A DNA stretch of 64,000 nt, from assembly GCA_963520725.1 (NCBI GenBank), contig CAUQSG010000001.1, positions 1 through 64,000 of the forward strand, given 5' to 3'. Below, in pieces: positions 32,817 to 42,054 of the stretch. Source of the DNA: JABCPE02 sp963520725 (lineage in GTDB: Bacteria > Bacteroidota > Bacteroidia > Flavobacteriales > Weeksellaceae). How positions within the stretch are numbered: the first letter of the stretch is position 1; every line of letters begins with the position of its first letter. The position numbers were made by a program, and so were the translations under genes. Below the pieces are notes generated by a model. That model saw nothing but the letters and a program-made list of their open reading frames with translations, was not told the DNA's origin and searched no databases.

Positions 32817-35690
32817 ATGAAGAAACTAACATCAAATGTCTTGGCAGTTGTTCTTTCTTCTTCCTTTGTGATCGGAAACGCACAGGAAAAACCAAAAGAC
32901 TCTGTGAAAGTCAAGGAAATCGGCGAGGTGGTAATCACCGCTTTAGGAATTAAGAGAGACAATAAATCTCTTGGGTATTCAACTACGAAAGTAGGCGGAG
33001 ATGACTTGTCAAAAGTTGGGAATCAGAATTTAGTCAATTCGCTTTCGGGGAAAGCAGCAGGACTTCAGGTAATCTCTTCTGGCGGGGCGCCAGGTTCTGG
33101 GAGTAGATTGGTAATAAGGGGAGGTGCGAAATCTCTTACTAATTCTAACGAGCCTCTGTATGTAATTGATGGAGTGCCTATCACTAATGCGAATGATGGG
33201 AACTCAAACACCGTTACAGGAATTTCTTCTCCAAACAGAGCAGCGGATATCAACCCTGATGATATTGAGAGTATCAATATTCTAAAAGGAGCTGCTGGAG
33301 CTGTTCTTTATGGTAATAGAGGTTCTAATGGGGTTATCCTCATTACAACGAAATCAGGAAAAGCAAGAGCAGGAAAACCACAAATTACCCTTTCTACGCA
33401 GGTTGCGGTAGATAATGCTTTAGTTCTTCCAGATTATCAGACAGCCTATGCACAGGGAGAACAAGGTGTATATAGGGAAGCAACTTCTTTATCTTGGGGA
33501 CCAAAAATACAAGGGCAGACTGTATATAGTGCTGCGGCGGGCAAAAATGTTACGCTCTCTGTTTATGACCCGAGAAAGCAGTTTTTACAGACAGGAGTAA
33601 CGAGAAATAACAATGTATCCTTATCACATTCATTTAATAAATCTAATGTTTTCTTGTCAGCAGGACATTCCTTGCAGACTTCCATTGTCCCTAACCAAGA
33701 ATATGAAAAAACCAATTTTAGATTTAATGGAAATACACAGGTTACAGAGAAATTCAATGCAGGAGTAAATGTCTCTTATAATACAACCAAAGGAAATGTT
33801 CCTTTTTCTGGGCAGGATGGGAACAACCCTATTTTCGCCTTGTTCCACGCGCCTGTGAGCTGGGATTTGAAGGGGTACGGCTATGTTAATCCTACTACTG
33901 GCGAACAAATCAATTTCCGAGGGGGAAGTTTTGACAATCCATATTGGTCTGTTTATAAAAACTTTGCTAAAACTTCCAGTGACCGTTTCATTACGAGTTT
34001 GAACTTAGGATATGATTTAACAAAATGGTTGAAACTGACATATAGATTAGGAAATGATTATTTTGTAGATAATAGAGTGATATTTAGGGATATACATTCT
34101 GGTTCAAAACCAAAAGGATATCTATCTTATGATGATGTGAAGAGAAATGAGCTTACCTCAACATTGATGGCAAATATCAATACCAATATTACGGATAATT
34201 TGGCATTGACAGTTGTGGTGGGACAGGACTATAACAAGAGAACTTACAGAAATAGTGTTATTACAGGGAATGCACTAGCTGCACCAGGTTTGGTAAATAC
34301 TAATAACATCGCTTCTTTTGACCCAGGATATAACTATGAAACCAAAAGAACATTATTTGGGTTCTTTGGAGATGTTTCTTTAAGTTACAAAAATTATTTG
34401 TTCCTAAACCTAGTAGGAAGATACGAGATGGCCTCTACTTTACCAGAAAACAATAGAGCTTATTTCTACCCTGGGGTAAGTGGTTCCTTCGTCTTCTCGG
34501 ATGCATTTGATATTAACAAGGATATATTAAGCTATGGTAAGCTGCGTGCTGGGGTTTCCAGAACGGCAAGAGATGCAGATCCTTATTTAGTTTTTCAAGC
34601 ATATAGAAAAGCAGAGTATGGTGATGGATTCGTGCCAGGACTTAAATTCCCTTTTAATAATGATTTAGGGACTTATGTAGGATACAAAGTGGCGAACACA
34701 TGGAATAATCCAGACTTAAAACCAGAATTTACAACAGAATACGAGGTAGGAACAGAGCTTCGTTTCTTGAAGAATAGAATTGGTTTGGAGTTCACTTATT
34801 TCGAAAACAAGAATACAGATGGAATCATTGGACTTAGGATTTCTCCTGCATCAGGAGCTGTTGTATCCATTGAGAATACAGGAAAAACATCCTCTAAAGG
34901 GATAGAGGCAGGACTGAAAGTCACACCTATCAAAATGAAGGATTTCAACTGGGAAGTTAATTTTAATTTTAGTAGAATCCGCTCATTGGTGGAAGAAACA
35001 CATCCTAAGACAGATAGAATATATATGGGAGGTTTCTCTGGAAACCCTGCTATCTATGCTGTAAAAGGTGAAAGATATGGTTCTATCGTTGGTAGCGCCT
35101 ACATGAGAGATGCGAATGGAAATATTTTGGTGGGAAATAATGGTAAACCAATGACTCAGAGTGGTCAAGTTCTAGGACATGTGGAGCCAGACTGGACAGG
35201 GAGTGTAGGAACAACCTTTAAATATAAAGGGGTGTATCTTACAGCACAACTGGATATTAGACAAGGAGGATATTTGTTTAATGGAACAGAGCAATTGTTA
35301 GATGTATATGGCGTATCTGCAAAGACACTAGAGAGGGAAAAAGGAACAATAGTTTTCCCTGGGGTAACATCTGCAGGAACACCTAATACAACTCCTATTC
35401 TAGTAGATAATGAGTACTATGATGCACTCCCGACAGAGGCCTATGTGTATAAAAATGACTGGGTGAAACTTCGTGAAATCAGCTTGGGATATAGTTTCCG
35501 TCCAGCAGGATTTGATTTCATAAGAAGTATAGATGTAGGTGTATTTGGTAGAAATCTTTTCCTATGGACAAAGGTACCTCATATAGACCCAGAATCAAGT
35601 TCTTTCGGGACAGGGAATGCACAGGGGGTTTCTCGTTTTGCATTCCCATCAACAAGAAGTTTTGGTGTTAATTTAAAAGTTCAATTCTAA
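32817..35690 (+). CDS. SusC/RagA-family TonB-linked outer membrane protein
   Basis: A 957-residue TonB-dependent transporter barrel. A signal peptide ends at IGNAQE. It is followed directly by KEIGEVVITALGIKRDNKSL, the SusC plug start with its TonB-box-like segment, so the usual N-terminal carboxypeptidase-D-like domain is absent. Plug motifs: NLVNSLSGKAAGLQV, SRLVIRGGAKSL, PLYVIDGVPI and ADINPDDIESINILKGAAGAVLYG. The C-terminus SFGVNLKVQF ends on an aromatic residue, as in barrels. It is paired 12 bases upstream of a SusD-like lipoprotein. No glycosidase or peptidase lies in the unit, so the ligand is unknown. Confidence 0.95.
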   Translation: MKKLTSNVLAVVLSSSFVIGNAQEKPKDSVKVKEIGEVVITALGIKRDNKSLGYSTTKVGGDDLSKVGNQNLVNSLSGKAAGLQVISSGGAPGSGSRLVIRGGAKSLTNSNEPLYVIDGVPITNANDGNSNTVTGISSPNRAADINPDDIESINILKGAAGAVLYGNRGSNGVILITTKSGKARAGKPQITLSTQVAVDNALVLPDYQTAYAQGEQGVYREATSLSWGPKIQGQTVYSAAAGKNVTLSVYDPRKQFLQTGVTRNNNVSLSHSFNKSNVFLSAGHSLQTSIVPNQEYEKTNFRFNGNTQVTEKFNAGVNVSYNTTKGNVPFSGQDGNNPIFALFHAPVSWDLKGYGYVNPTTGEQINFRGGSFDNPYWSVYKNFAKTSSDRFITSLNLGYDLTKWLKLTYRLGNDYFVDNRVIFRDIHSGSKPKGYLSYDDVKRNELTSTLMANINTNITDNLALTVVVGQDYNKRTYRNSVITGNALAAPGLVNTNNIASFDPGYNYETKRTLFGFFGDVSLSYKNYLFLNLVGRYEMASTLPENNRAYFYPGVSGSFVFSDAFDINKDILSYGKLRAGVSRTARDADPYLVFQAYRKAEYGDGFVPGLKFPFNNDLGTYVGYKVANTWNNPDLKPEFTTEYEVGTELRFLKNRIGLEFTYFENKNTDGIIGLRISPASGAVVSIENTGKTSSKGIEAGLKVTPIKMKDFNWEVNFNFSRIRSLVEETHPKTDRIYMGGFSGNPAIYAVKGERYGSIVGSAYMRDANGNILVGNNGKPMTQSGQVLGHVEPDWTGSVGTTFKYKGVYLTAQLDIRQGGYLFNGTEQLLDVYGVSAKTLEREKGTIVFPGVTSAGTPNTTPILVDNEYYDALPTEAYVYKNDWVKLREISLGYSFRPAGFDFIRSIDVGVFGRNLFLWTKVPHIDPESSSFGTGNAQGVSRFAFPSTRSFGVNLKVQF

Positions 35691-35702
35691 AAACTAAGAA
35701 AA

Positions 35703-37139
35703 ATGAAAAAAATCAGAAATAATATATCTAAATATGCTGTTCTTTTAGCTTTGACAGCGACTCCTTTGGTAGTTACTTCTTGTAGACAGGAGTTGGATAT
35801 TAATGTAGATCCTAATAACCCTTCACAAGCATCTTTGTCAGGACTTCTTAGTGCCTCGCAGGTTGGTTTTGCCTTTGCTCTTGGTGGTGAGGGGACTAGA
35901 ATGCCAGCAAGTATCGTTCAGCATTATGCAGGGCATAGGGCACAGCCACTTAACTATGCTCGATATAATATAACCTCATCCGCTACAGATGGAACTTGGA
36001 CTGCTCTTTATAATGCGTTAATGGATATCAAGGAACTGGAAAATAAAGCTGCTGCTTCTGGAAGTCAGGCATATGTAGGAGTTTCTAAGCTTCTTCAGGC
36101 TCATGCATTTAGTGTAATTACAGATATGTTTGGGGATATTCCTTTTTCTGAGGCTTTACAGGGAAGAGCTAATATTACTCCTGCTTATGATAGACAGGAA
36201 AATATCTATCCAGCTCTTATTACCATGATAGATGAGGGGTTAGCTGCTCTCTCAGCAGGGACAGAAACTATTTCTGGAGATATAGTCTATGGAGGGGATG
36301 TGGCAAAATGGAAAAAATATGGAAATTCGTTAAAACTACGATTACTAAACCATTTAAGCCGCAGACAGCCCAATGCAGCAGCGAATTTCTTGGCATCCAA
36401 TCCTAGTCTTATAGACACTAGTGTGGATGATGCAAAGGTTGCTTTTGGTTCTGTGGCATCTAATGCTAATCCTATCTATCAGTTTGATGTCCTTTCTGGG
36501 AGAAAAGACCAAGCGGTAGCCAGCACTATTGTAGATAAGATGAAAGCCTTGTCAGACCCTAGAGTAAGTGTTTATTTTGAGCCTATTGTTAAGAATGATA
36601 ATGGACTTAAAGGGCAGTATTTTGGTAATACACCAGGGGGGAGCTTAGGAGATACAGGACAAAGCAGATATTCCCGTGTAGGAAGCGCTTATGCATCTAT
36701 AAAAGCTCCTGTGGTTCTGATGAGTGCAGCAGAGGTTAATTTCATCAAAGCAGAAGTGTATCACAGAGCATCTGATTCAAGAGCACAAGCGGCGTATCAA
36801 GCAGCGATTACACAGGATTTCGCAGCATTAGGTTTATCTTCTTCTGCAGCGGCATATTTAGCAAATGCGAATGTGGCTTATAATGGGACTTTACAGAGAA
36901 TCATGGAGCAAAAATGGATTACCATGTTCCAGGCATCTTATGAGTCTTGGGTAGATTGGAGAAGAACAGGCTATCCTGCCCTCACGCCAGCAGCGAACAA
37001 TGTTACTTCTAATGTAATCCCGAGAAACCTGCCATATCCAGATGTGGAAATCAATTCAAACCGTGCCAACTTAGTAGCAGGCCCAGGGATTCCGATTCCA
37101 TACACAGGGCTGAGCAACAGAGTTTGGTGGGATAACTAA
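35703..37139 (+). CDS. SusD/RagB-like outer membrane lipoprotein (SusD-like_2 type)
   Basis: A 478-residue surface nutrient-binding lipoprotein that caps the SusC barrel. The signal peptide ends in the lipobox VVTSC (Cys27), followed by RQELDINVDPNNPSQAS, the DxNxDPNNP start typical of the family. Helical repeat regions follow (TDGTWTALYNALMDIKELE, VSKLLQAHAFSVITDMFGDI, AKWKKYGNSLKLRLLNHLS). LQRIMEQKWITMFQASYESWVDWRRTG near the end is characteristic of the SusD-like_2 group. Encoded with the SusC gene; no regulator is adjacent. Confidence 0.94.
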   Translation: MKKIRNNISKYAVLLALTATPLVVTSCRQELDINVDPNNPSQASLSGLLSASQVGFAFALGGEGTRMPASIVQHYAGHRAQPLNYARYNITSSATDGTWTALYNALMDIKELENKAAASGSQAYVGVSKLLQAHAFSVITDMFGDIPFSEALQGRANITPAYDRQENIYPALITMIDEGLAALSAGTETISGDIVYGGDVAKWKKYGNSLKLRLLNHLSRRQPNAAANFLASNPSLIDTSVDDAKVAFGSVASNANPIYQFDVLSGRKDQAVASTIVDKMKALSDPRVSVYFEPIVKNDNGLKGQYFGNTPGGSLGDTGQSRYSRVGSAYASIKAPVVLMSAAEVNFIKAEVYHRASDSRAQAAYQAAITQDFAALGLSSSAAAYLANANVAYNGTLQRIMEQKWITMFQASYESWVDWRRTGYPALTPAANNVTSNVIPRNLPYPDVEINSNRANLVAGPGIPIPYTGLSNRVWWDN

Positions 37140-37169
37140 TAACCTCTTCATTTTTAACTAATTTTTTAT

Positions 37170-37209
37170 AAAGGAAGTCTCTTTTTCAGGGATTTCCTTT
37201 ATATTTTTT
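37170..37209 (+). terminator. Terminator after the SusC/SusD unit
   Basis: A 12-bp stem AAAGGAAGTCTC / GGGATTTCCTTT (two G-T pairs) with a 7-base loop, then ATATTTTTT. It directly precedes the argS -7 element. Confidence 0.75.
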
Positions 37210-37216
37210 ATCTTTG
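37209..37216 (+). promoter_or_regulatory. -7 promoter element for argS
   Basis: TATCTTTG followed by C, 17 bases before the argS ATG. Confidence 0.62.
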
Positions 37217-37233
37217 CAATTATTTTATTTATT

Positions 37234-38994
37234 ATGGTTAGAGAGATTTTACTTGAAAAAATACAGAAAGTTTTAGCGGAGAGTTTTGGTTTGGCGGATT
37301 TCGTTCCTGAAATTCAGCAGACAAAACCTGATTTTGAAGGAGATTTTACGGTCGTGACATTTCCTTTGGTTAAAGTTTTGAAGAAAAGTCCAGATATCAT
37401 CGCGACAGAGCTTGGCGACAAGATACTTTCGGAGGTGGATTTTGTAGAAAATTATAACATTGTGAAAGGTTTTCTTAACCTGAAATTAAAGGACAATGTT
37501 TTCCTGCAAAGTTTTAAAAATCTTTCCGAAAATTTAGAGAAAATCACGCCTAAGAATGAAACCATTATGGTGGAATATTCTTCGCCGAATACCAACAAGC
37601 CTTTGCATTTGGGACACATTAGAAATAATCTTTTAGGTTTTTCTATCGCTAATATTTTGAAAGAAGAGGGCTATAATGTTATCAAAACCCAAATCATCAA
37701 CGATAGAGGAATCCACATTTGTAAATCTATGCTGGCGTGGGAAAAATTCGGGAATGGAGCAACGCCGGAATCTACACAAACCAAAGGCGATAAATTGGTA
37801 GGAAACTACTATGTGGAATTTGATAAACATTACAAAGCAGAAATAGCCCAGCTCAAAGAACAAGGCATGGATGAAGAAACGGCTAAAAAACAAGCGCCGT
37901 CTATTTTAGAGGCTCAAAAAATGCTGTTGGACTGGGAAAATGGCGATGAAAAAGTAAGAAACCTTTGGGAAAAAATGAACGCTTGGGTTTATGCAGGATT
38001 TGCGGAAACTTATAAACGCCTTGGAGTAGATTTTGACCAAGTTCAATACGAAAGCCAAACTTACCTTTTGGGTAAAGATTTGATAAAAGAAGGTCTGGAC
38101 AAAGGCGTTTTCTTCACCAAAGAAGATGGCTCTGTATGGTGCGACCTTACTGATGAAGGATTGGATGAAAAACTTCTTCTTCGTGGAGATGGTACTTCTG
38201 TCTATATCACGCAGGATTTGGGAACTGCTGTGGGGCGTTTCGCGGATAATGATATACAGAGACTTATCTACACAGTGGGAAATGAGCAGGATTATCATTT
38301 TCAGGTTTTGTTTAAAATCCTTAAAAAACTGGGCTACAGCTGGGCGGAACATCTTTACCATCTTTCCTACGGAATGGTGGAACTTCCTAACGGAAAGATG
38401 AAATCTCGTGAAGGAACGGTGGTAGATGCCGATGACCTGATGCAGGAAATGTATCTTACGGCGAAAGAAAAAGCGCAGGAACTTGGAAAACTGGAAGCAC
38501 TGAGTGAAGAGGAAAAAGAAAAATCTTATGAAATCGTAGGTCTTGGAGCGTTGAAATATTTTATGCTAAAAGTAGATCCGAAGAAAAAAATGCTTTTCAA
38601 TCCAGAGGAAAGTGTGGATTTTAATGGAAATACAGGGCCTTTCATTCAGTATGCTTACGCCAGAATTCAGTCTTTGCTGAAAAGAGCGGAAGGAACGGAT
38701 TTCAATTTCTCTGAAAACATCGCCCTTAGTGAGAATGAGAAAGAACTTATCATTGCTCTGAGCGAATACAAGGAAACTGTAAGCAAAGCGGCGGCGGCAC
38801 TCAGCCCTGCTCATTTGGCTAATTATGTTTATGAAGTGGTGAAACTCTACAATGCTTTTTACCAAAACAATCCGATTTTGAACAACGAAAACGAAGATGT
38901 GAAGAAATTCCGACTATATCTGTCACAGCTCACAGGCGTGGTGATTAGAAAGTCTTTACATCTGCTCGGAATAGGTGTAGTGGATAGAATGTAA
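37234..38994 (+). CDS. argS: Arginyl-tRNA synthetase
   Basis: A 586-residue class I aminoacyl-tRNA synthetase that charges tRNA(Arg) with arginine. N-terminal Add-1 domain (FVPEIQQTKPDFEGDFTVV), then the HIGH motif as HLGH in PNTNKPLHLGHIRNN, ATP-binding core (YITQDLGTAVGR, YTVGNEQDYHFQVLFKILKK), and a degenerate KMSKS as KMKSREGTVV. The C-terminal anticodon-binding domain ends SLHLLGIGVVDRM, with the conserved terminal Met. All motifs intact. Confidence 0.97.
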   Translation: MVREILLEKIQKVLAESFGLADFVPEIQQTKPDFEGDFTVVTFPLVKVLKKSPDIIATELGDKILSEVDFVENYNIVKGFLNLKLKDNVFLQSFKNLSENLEKITPKNETIMVEYSSPNTNKPLHLGHIRNNLLGFSIANILKEEGYNVIKTQIINDRGIHICKSMLAWEKFGNGATPESTQTKGDKLVGNYYVEFDKHYKAEIAQLKEQGMDEETAKKQAPSILEAQKMLLDWENGDEKVRNLWEKMNAWVYAGFAETYKRLGVDFDQVQYESQTYLLGKDLIKEGLDKGVFFTKEDGSVWCDLTDEGLDEKLLLRGDGTSVYITQDLGTAVGRFADNDIQRLIYTVGNEQDYHFQVLFKILKKLGYSWAEHLYHLSYGMVELPNGKMKSREGTVVDADDLMQEMYLTAKEKAQELGKLEALSEEEKEKSYEIVGLGALKYFMLKVDPKKKMLFNPEESVDFNGNTGPFIQYAYARIQSLLKRAEGTDFNFSENIALSENEKELIIALSEYKETVSKAAAALSPAHLANYVYEVVKLYNAFYQNNPILNNENEDVKKFRLYLSQLTGVVIRKSLHLLGIGVVDRM

Positions 38995-39002
38995 ATGAAA
39001 TT

Positions 39003-39527
39003 ATGAAAAAAAGTATAATTTTCTTTGTAATGTTTATTCTTTCTTCATGTGGAGGAATAAACAAACTGAAGGTAAAAGACATAAATACCGAAAATTCTGA
39101 TATTAGTGGAGTTTATGAAAACATAAAACAAAAAGGCAATATTCTTAAACTTTTAGATAGAAAATTATCAAAAGATACTCTTACACTTGATAAAATGGAA
39201 GGGTATGATAAATTTTCTATTTTGGTGAAAGATGATAAGAATCTGCAGATAGAGATTATACGAAATGATAATTCTAAAATTACAAGACAGTATAAGTATA
39301 GAAAAAAGAATAATATATATCTTCTAAAAAACCAAAATGTAAAACCAGATCTTATTCCTTATGTATTAGGAGTTTTTAATGTTAAAAAACTTCATTTGTA
39401 TAAAAATCAGGATAATGGTTTGGGTATTGTAGAATCTACATCACGAAGAGGGGCTGTATTTCTTTTGTTATATTTTACATGGACAAAGAGTTATTATGAA
39501 TATTACACATATCAAAAGTTAGAGTAA
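39003..39527 (+). CDS. Predicted lipoprotein of unknown function
   Basis: 174 residues with a signal peptide ending in the lipobox ILSSC (Cys16). The mature protein is lysine-rich and low in conserved features: ISGVYENIKQKGNILKLLDRK and several short beta strands; the end contains AVFLLLYFTWTKSYYEYYTY. It follows argS by 8 bases and ends at a bidirectional terminator. Composition is more AT-rich than argS. No family recognised. Confidence 0.68.
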   Translation: MKKSIIFFVMFILSSCGGINKLKVKDINTENSDISGVYENIKQKGNILKLLDRKLSKDTLTLDKMEGYDKFSILVKDDKNLQIEIIRNDNSKITRQYKYRKKNNIYLLKNQNVKPDLIPYVLGVFNVKKLHLYKNQDNGLGIVESTSRRGAVFLLLYFTWTKSYYEYYTYQKLE

Positions 39528-39548
39528 TTTATAAATAAGTAAAAAAAT

Positions 39549-39577
39549 AAAAATCCCTCATTTAGGAGGGATTTTTT
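39549..39577. terminator. Bidirectional terminator between the lipoprotein gene and the polysaccharide operon
   Basis: Stem AAAAATCCCTC / GAGGGATTTTT with loop ATTTAG and further T; it also serves the end of the minus-strand operon at rmlA. Confidence 0.85.
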
Positions 39578-39591
39578 GTTGAGGTTTTATA

Positions 39592-40452
39592 TTATTTTAT
39601 CAGCTTTTTAAGATAATCGCCGTAACCGCTTTTTCCGTATTTTTCGGCAGATTTCAGGAGCTGTTCTTTGTTGATAAATCCTTTTTTGTAGGCAATCTCT
39701 TCAATGCAGGAGATTTTCACGCCTTGTCTTTTTTCAAGAACTTTTACGAATTCAGACGCCTCGTGAAGGGAATCAAAAGTTCCTGTATCCAGCCAAGCTG
39801 TTCCTCGGCTCATCACACCTACTTCTAATTGACCTTTTTCAAGATAAATTTTATTGATATCGGTAATTTCTAATTCTCCTCTCGCCGAAGGTTTTAGGTT
39901 TTTAGCATATTCCACTACGGAATTGTCATAGAAATAAAGACCAGGCACGGCGTAGTTGGACTTCGGCACGGCAGGTTTTTCTTCTATGGAAACGGCTTTT
40001 TGGTTTTCATCAAACTCTACCACACCATATCTTTCAGGGTCGGAAACAGGGTAGGCAAATACGCAGCCGCCTTTCACTTGGGTTTTGCTTTCCAGCAGCT
40101 GAGGAAGACCAGAGCCGTAGAAAATATTATCGCCCAAAACCAGTGCTACAGAATCCGTTCCGATGAACTCCTCTCCTAAAATAAACGCCTGAGCTAGCCC
40201 ATCTGGAGAAGGCTGAACTTTGTATTCAAACTTGCACCCGATTTGTGAGCCGTCTCCCAATAGTTTTTTGAAAGCTTCTTGGTCGTGCGGCGTAGTGATG
40301 ATGAGTATCTCTCTGATTCCTGCCAATAGAAGGGTAGAAATAGGGAAATAAATCATAGGCTTGTCATATACAGGCATTAATTGCTTACTTACTGCGATGG
40401 TGAGCGGGTAGAGCCTTGTCCCAGAACCTCCCGCGAGAATTATTCCTTTCAT
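39592..40452 (-). CDS. rmlA: Glucose-1-phosphate thymidylyltransferase RmlA
   Basis: A 286-residue nucleotidyltransferase that makes dTDP-glucose from dTTP and glucose 1-phosphate. The start MKGIILAGGSGTRLYPLT holds the nucleotide signature; LVLGDNIFYGSGL, VSDPERYGVVEFD, YDNSVVEYA and RGTAWLDTGT are RmlA-specific. It is the last gene of the minus-strand polysaccharide operon and supplies the first step of the dTDP-sugar branch with RmlB (47854-48933). No RmlC or RmlD follows. Confidence 0.96.
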   Translation of the reverse strand: MKGIILAGGSGTRLYPLTIAVSKQLMPVYDKPMIYFPISTLLLAGIREILIITTPHDQEAFKKLLGDGSQIGCKFEYKVQPSPDGLAQAFILGEEFIGTDSVALVLGDNIFYGSGLPQLLESKTQVKGGCVFAYPVSDPERYGVVEFDENQKAVSIEEKPAVPKSNYAVPGLYFYDNSVVEYAKNLKPSARGELEITDINKIYLEKGQLEVGVMSRGTAWLDTGTFDSLHEASEFVKVLEKRQGVKISCIEEIAYKKGFINKEQLLKSAEKYGKSGYGDYLKKLIK

Positions 40453-40461
40453 TGTATTTTA

Positions 40462-42054
40462 TTATTTTAGAAACTTGTTATAATCATTTTTATTTTTCAC
40501 TAAATGTAAAGAATTGTTAGTATAATCAAAGACATAAAAAGGAAAATTTATATTCTTTTTACCTAAGATAAATCCTGTTTCGGTTTCTTTGATTTCTGTA
40601 CGAGGTCTATTGTTTAGTTTTTTCCCAAAAATAGAATATAAATAGGTGTCTTTGGTGCTGATAGTGTATACATTCCACCCATTTAGAGTAGCTTTTGGAG
40701 CATAGATACTTAGCATAGATACCACTTCATAAGGATCTTCTATAGTAGCTTCATCAGTGATGAGTTTATCATAATTTGTTTTATTTTCTATGATGATAAT
40801 TTTTTCATCTTTTATATTTTTGGGAAGATGAGAGACTAAACTTTTGATGAGGTTTTTATTATAATTGCGAGCGTATATCCAAGAGTTTTTTTCAGAGATG
40901 ACGCAAATGAAATTAGTAGATAAAAATAAAAATAATATAATTTTTAGAAAATTTTGATAACTTTTCTTTTTTGTAAAAGCCAAACCGTTGTAAATCAAAT
41001 ATCCTAAAAGTAAGGAAGAAGAAATTTTGACCCAAAGTAAAATTCTGTTCTCAAAACTAAATGAGGTAACTGGATATTGAGAAATAAAGAAAACGATGAT
41101 TGTCATTAAAAAAGCACTCAAAAACACTAAGAAATAGCGTTTTGGGATGGTTTTATCAAATTTACAGAAAATGGATACCATTCCAGAAATAACCAGCCCG
41201 AGAGCTAACAAAATATAATCAACCCAAGAATAATCAGCAATAGCTAAGATGCTTTGCTTGGCAATATATGCAAAGTCAAGGATGAATAATTTGAAAAAAG
41301 AAAAAATTAATATAAAGCTGCTTGAAAGACTAAAAGTAACCTTAGATGCGGCATAATCGAAATGTTCGGGATAGATGATTTTTACTAAGAAAAACTTATA
41401 AAATGCAGCGATGAATAGACCCAAACCTATAGAAAGAGATAGTTTCAGGAGTATTTTTTCTCTGTTCGTAATTACTAAAATAAATATGGATAAAGGAATC
41501 AAAAATAAATGCAACTCTTGGAATAGCAGTGAAATTCCTAATAATATTCCAGATATCAAATGATAAACCAAATTATCTTTTGATGATAGGCATAATATAC
41601 TTTGGAAATACCATATGTATATCAAATAAGCCCCACACATCACAAAAGAGAATAAATTAGATGAGGATAAAGGAAATACAGTGACTAATATACATGCTAA
41701 TAGTGTAAAAGCGCTATATTCACTAAAAAACTTATCTAAAATTAGTTTTAGCAGCCATGCCGCGATGGGAAATAGAAAATTATGAATGAAAAACAAAGGT
41801 GTCCAAAATCCCCCTAAATAAGTTGCGAATGTTATCACAATAGGAGAAATTGGGCGTGTGTGTCTGTTAGGGTCGGAGGTGTATAGGTTATAAACTTCTG
41901 ATATACTGTATTTTTCATCTTTATATTGGTGTAATATTTCTAAATGATTCAGGTCATCAGATAGCACAGCATTATCCCCAAGTAAGACAAATGCCCCTTG
42001 TAATAAGATAAAAAATAACGCAGTTAATAAAAAAATAGTTTTTTCTATTCTCAT
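40462..42054 (-). CDS. Polytopic membrane protein, possible GT-C glycosyltransferase
   Basis: A 530-residue integral membrane protein with about eleven or twelve helices. After the first helix comes LGDNAVLSDDLNHLE, and a further conserved-looking loop NLYTSDPNRHTRPISPIV follows. An acidic pair in the first periplasmic loop and a long soluble C-terminal part (from about residue 415) are the layout of GT-C enzymes that use polyprenyl-phosphate sugars. The family call is inference from topology and context; no closer match recognised. It overlaps the aminotransferase gene upstream by 4 bases (ATGA). Confidence 0.62.
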   Translation of the reverse strand: MRIEKTIFLLTALFFILLQGAFVLLGDNAVLSDDLNHLEILHQYKDEKYSISEVYNLYTSDPNRHTRPISPIVITFATYLGGFWTPLFFIHNFLFPIAAWLLKLILDKFFSEYSAFTLLACILVTVFPLSSSNLFSFVMCGAYLIYIWYFQSILCLSSKDNLVYHLISGILLGISLLFQELHLFLIPLSIFILVITNREKILLKLSLSIGLGLFIAAFYKFFLVKIIYPEHFDYAASKVTFSLSSSFILIFSFFKLFILDFAYIAKQSILAIADYSWVDYILLALGLVISGMVSIFCKFDKTIPKRYFLVFLSAFLMTIIVFFISQYPVTSFSFENRILLWVKISSSLLLGYLIYNGLAFTKKKSYQNFLKIILFLFLSTNFICVISEKNSWIYARNYNKNLIKSLVSHLPKNIKDEKIIIIENKTNYDKLITDEATIEDPYEVVSMLSIYAPKATLNGWNVYTISTKDTYLYSIFGKKLNNRPRTEIKETETGFILGKKNINFPFYVFDYTNNSLHLVKNKNDYNKFLK

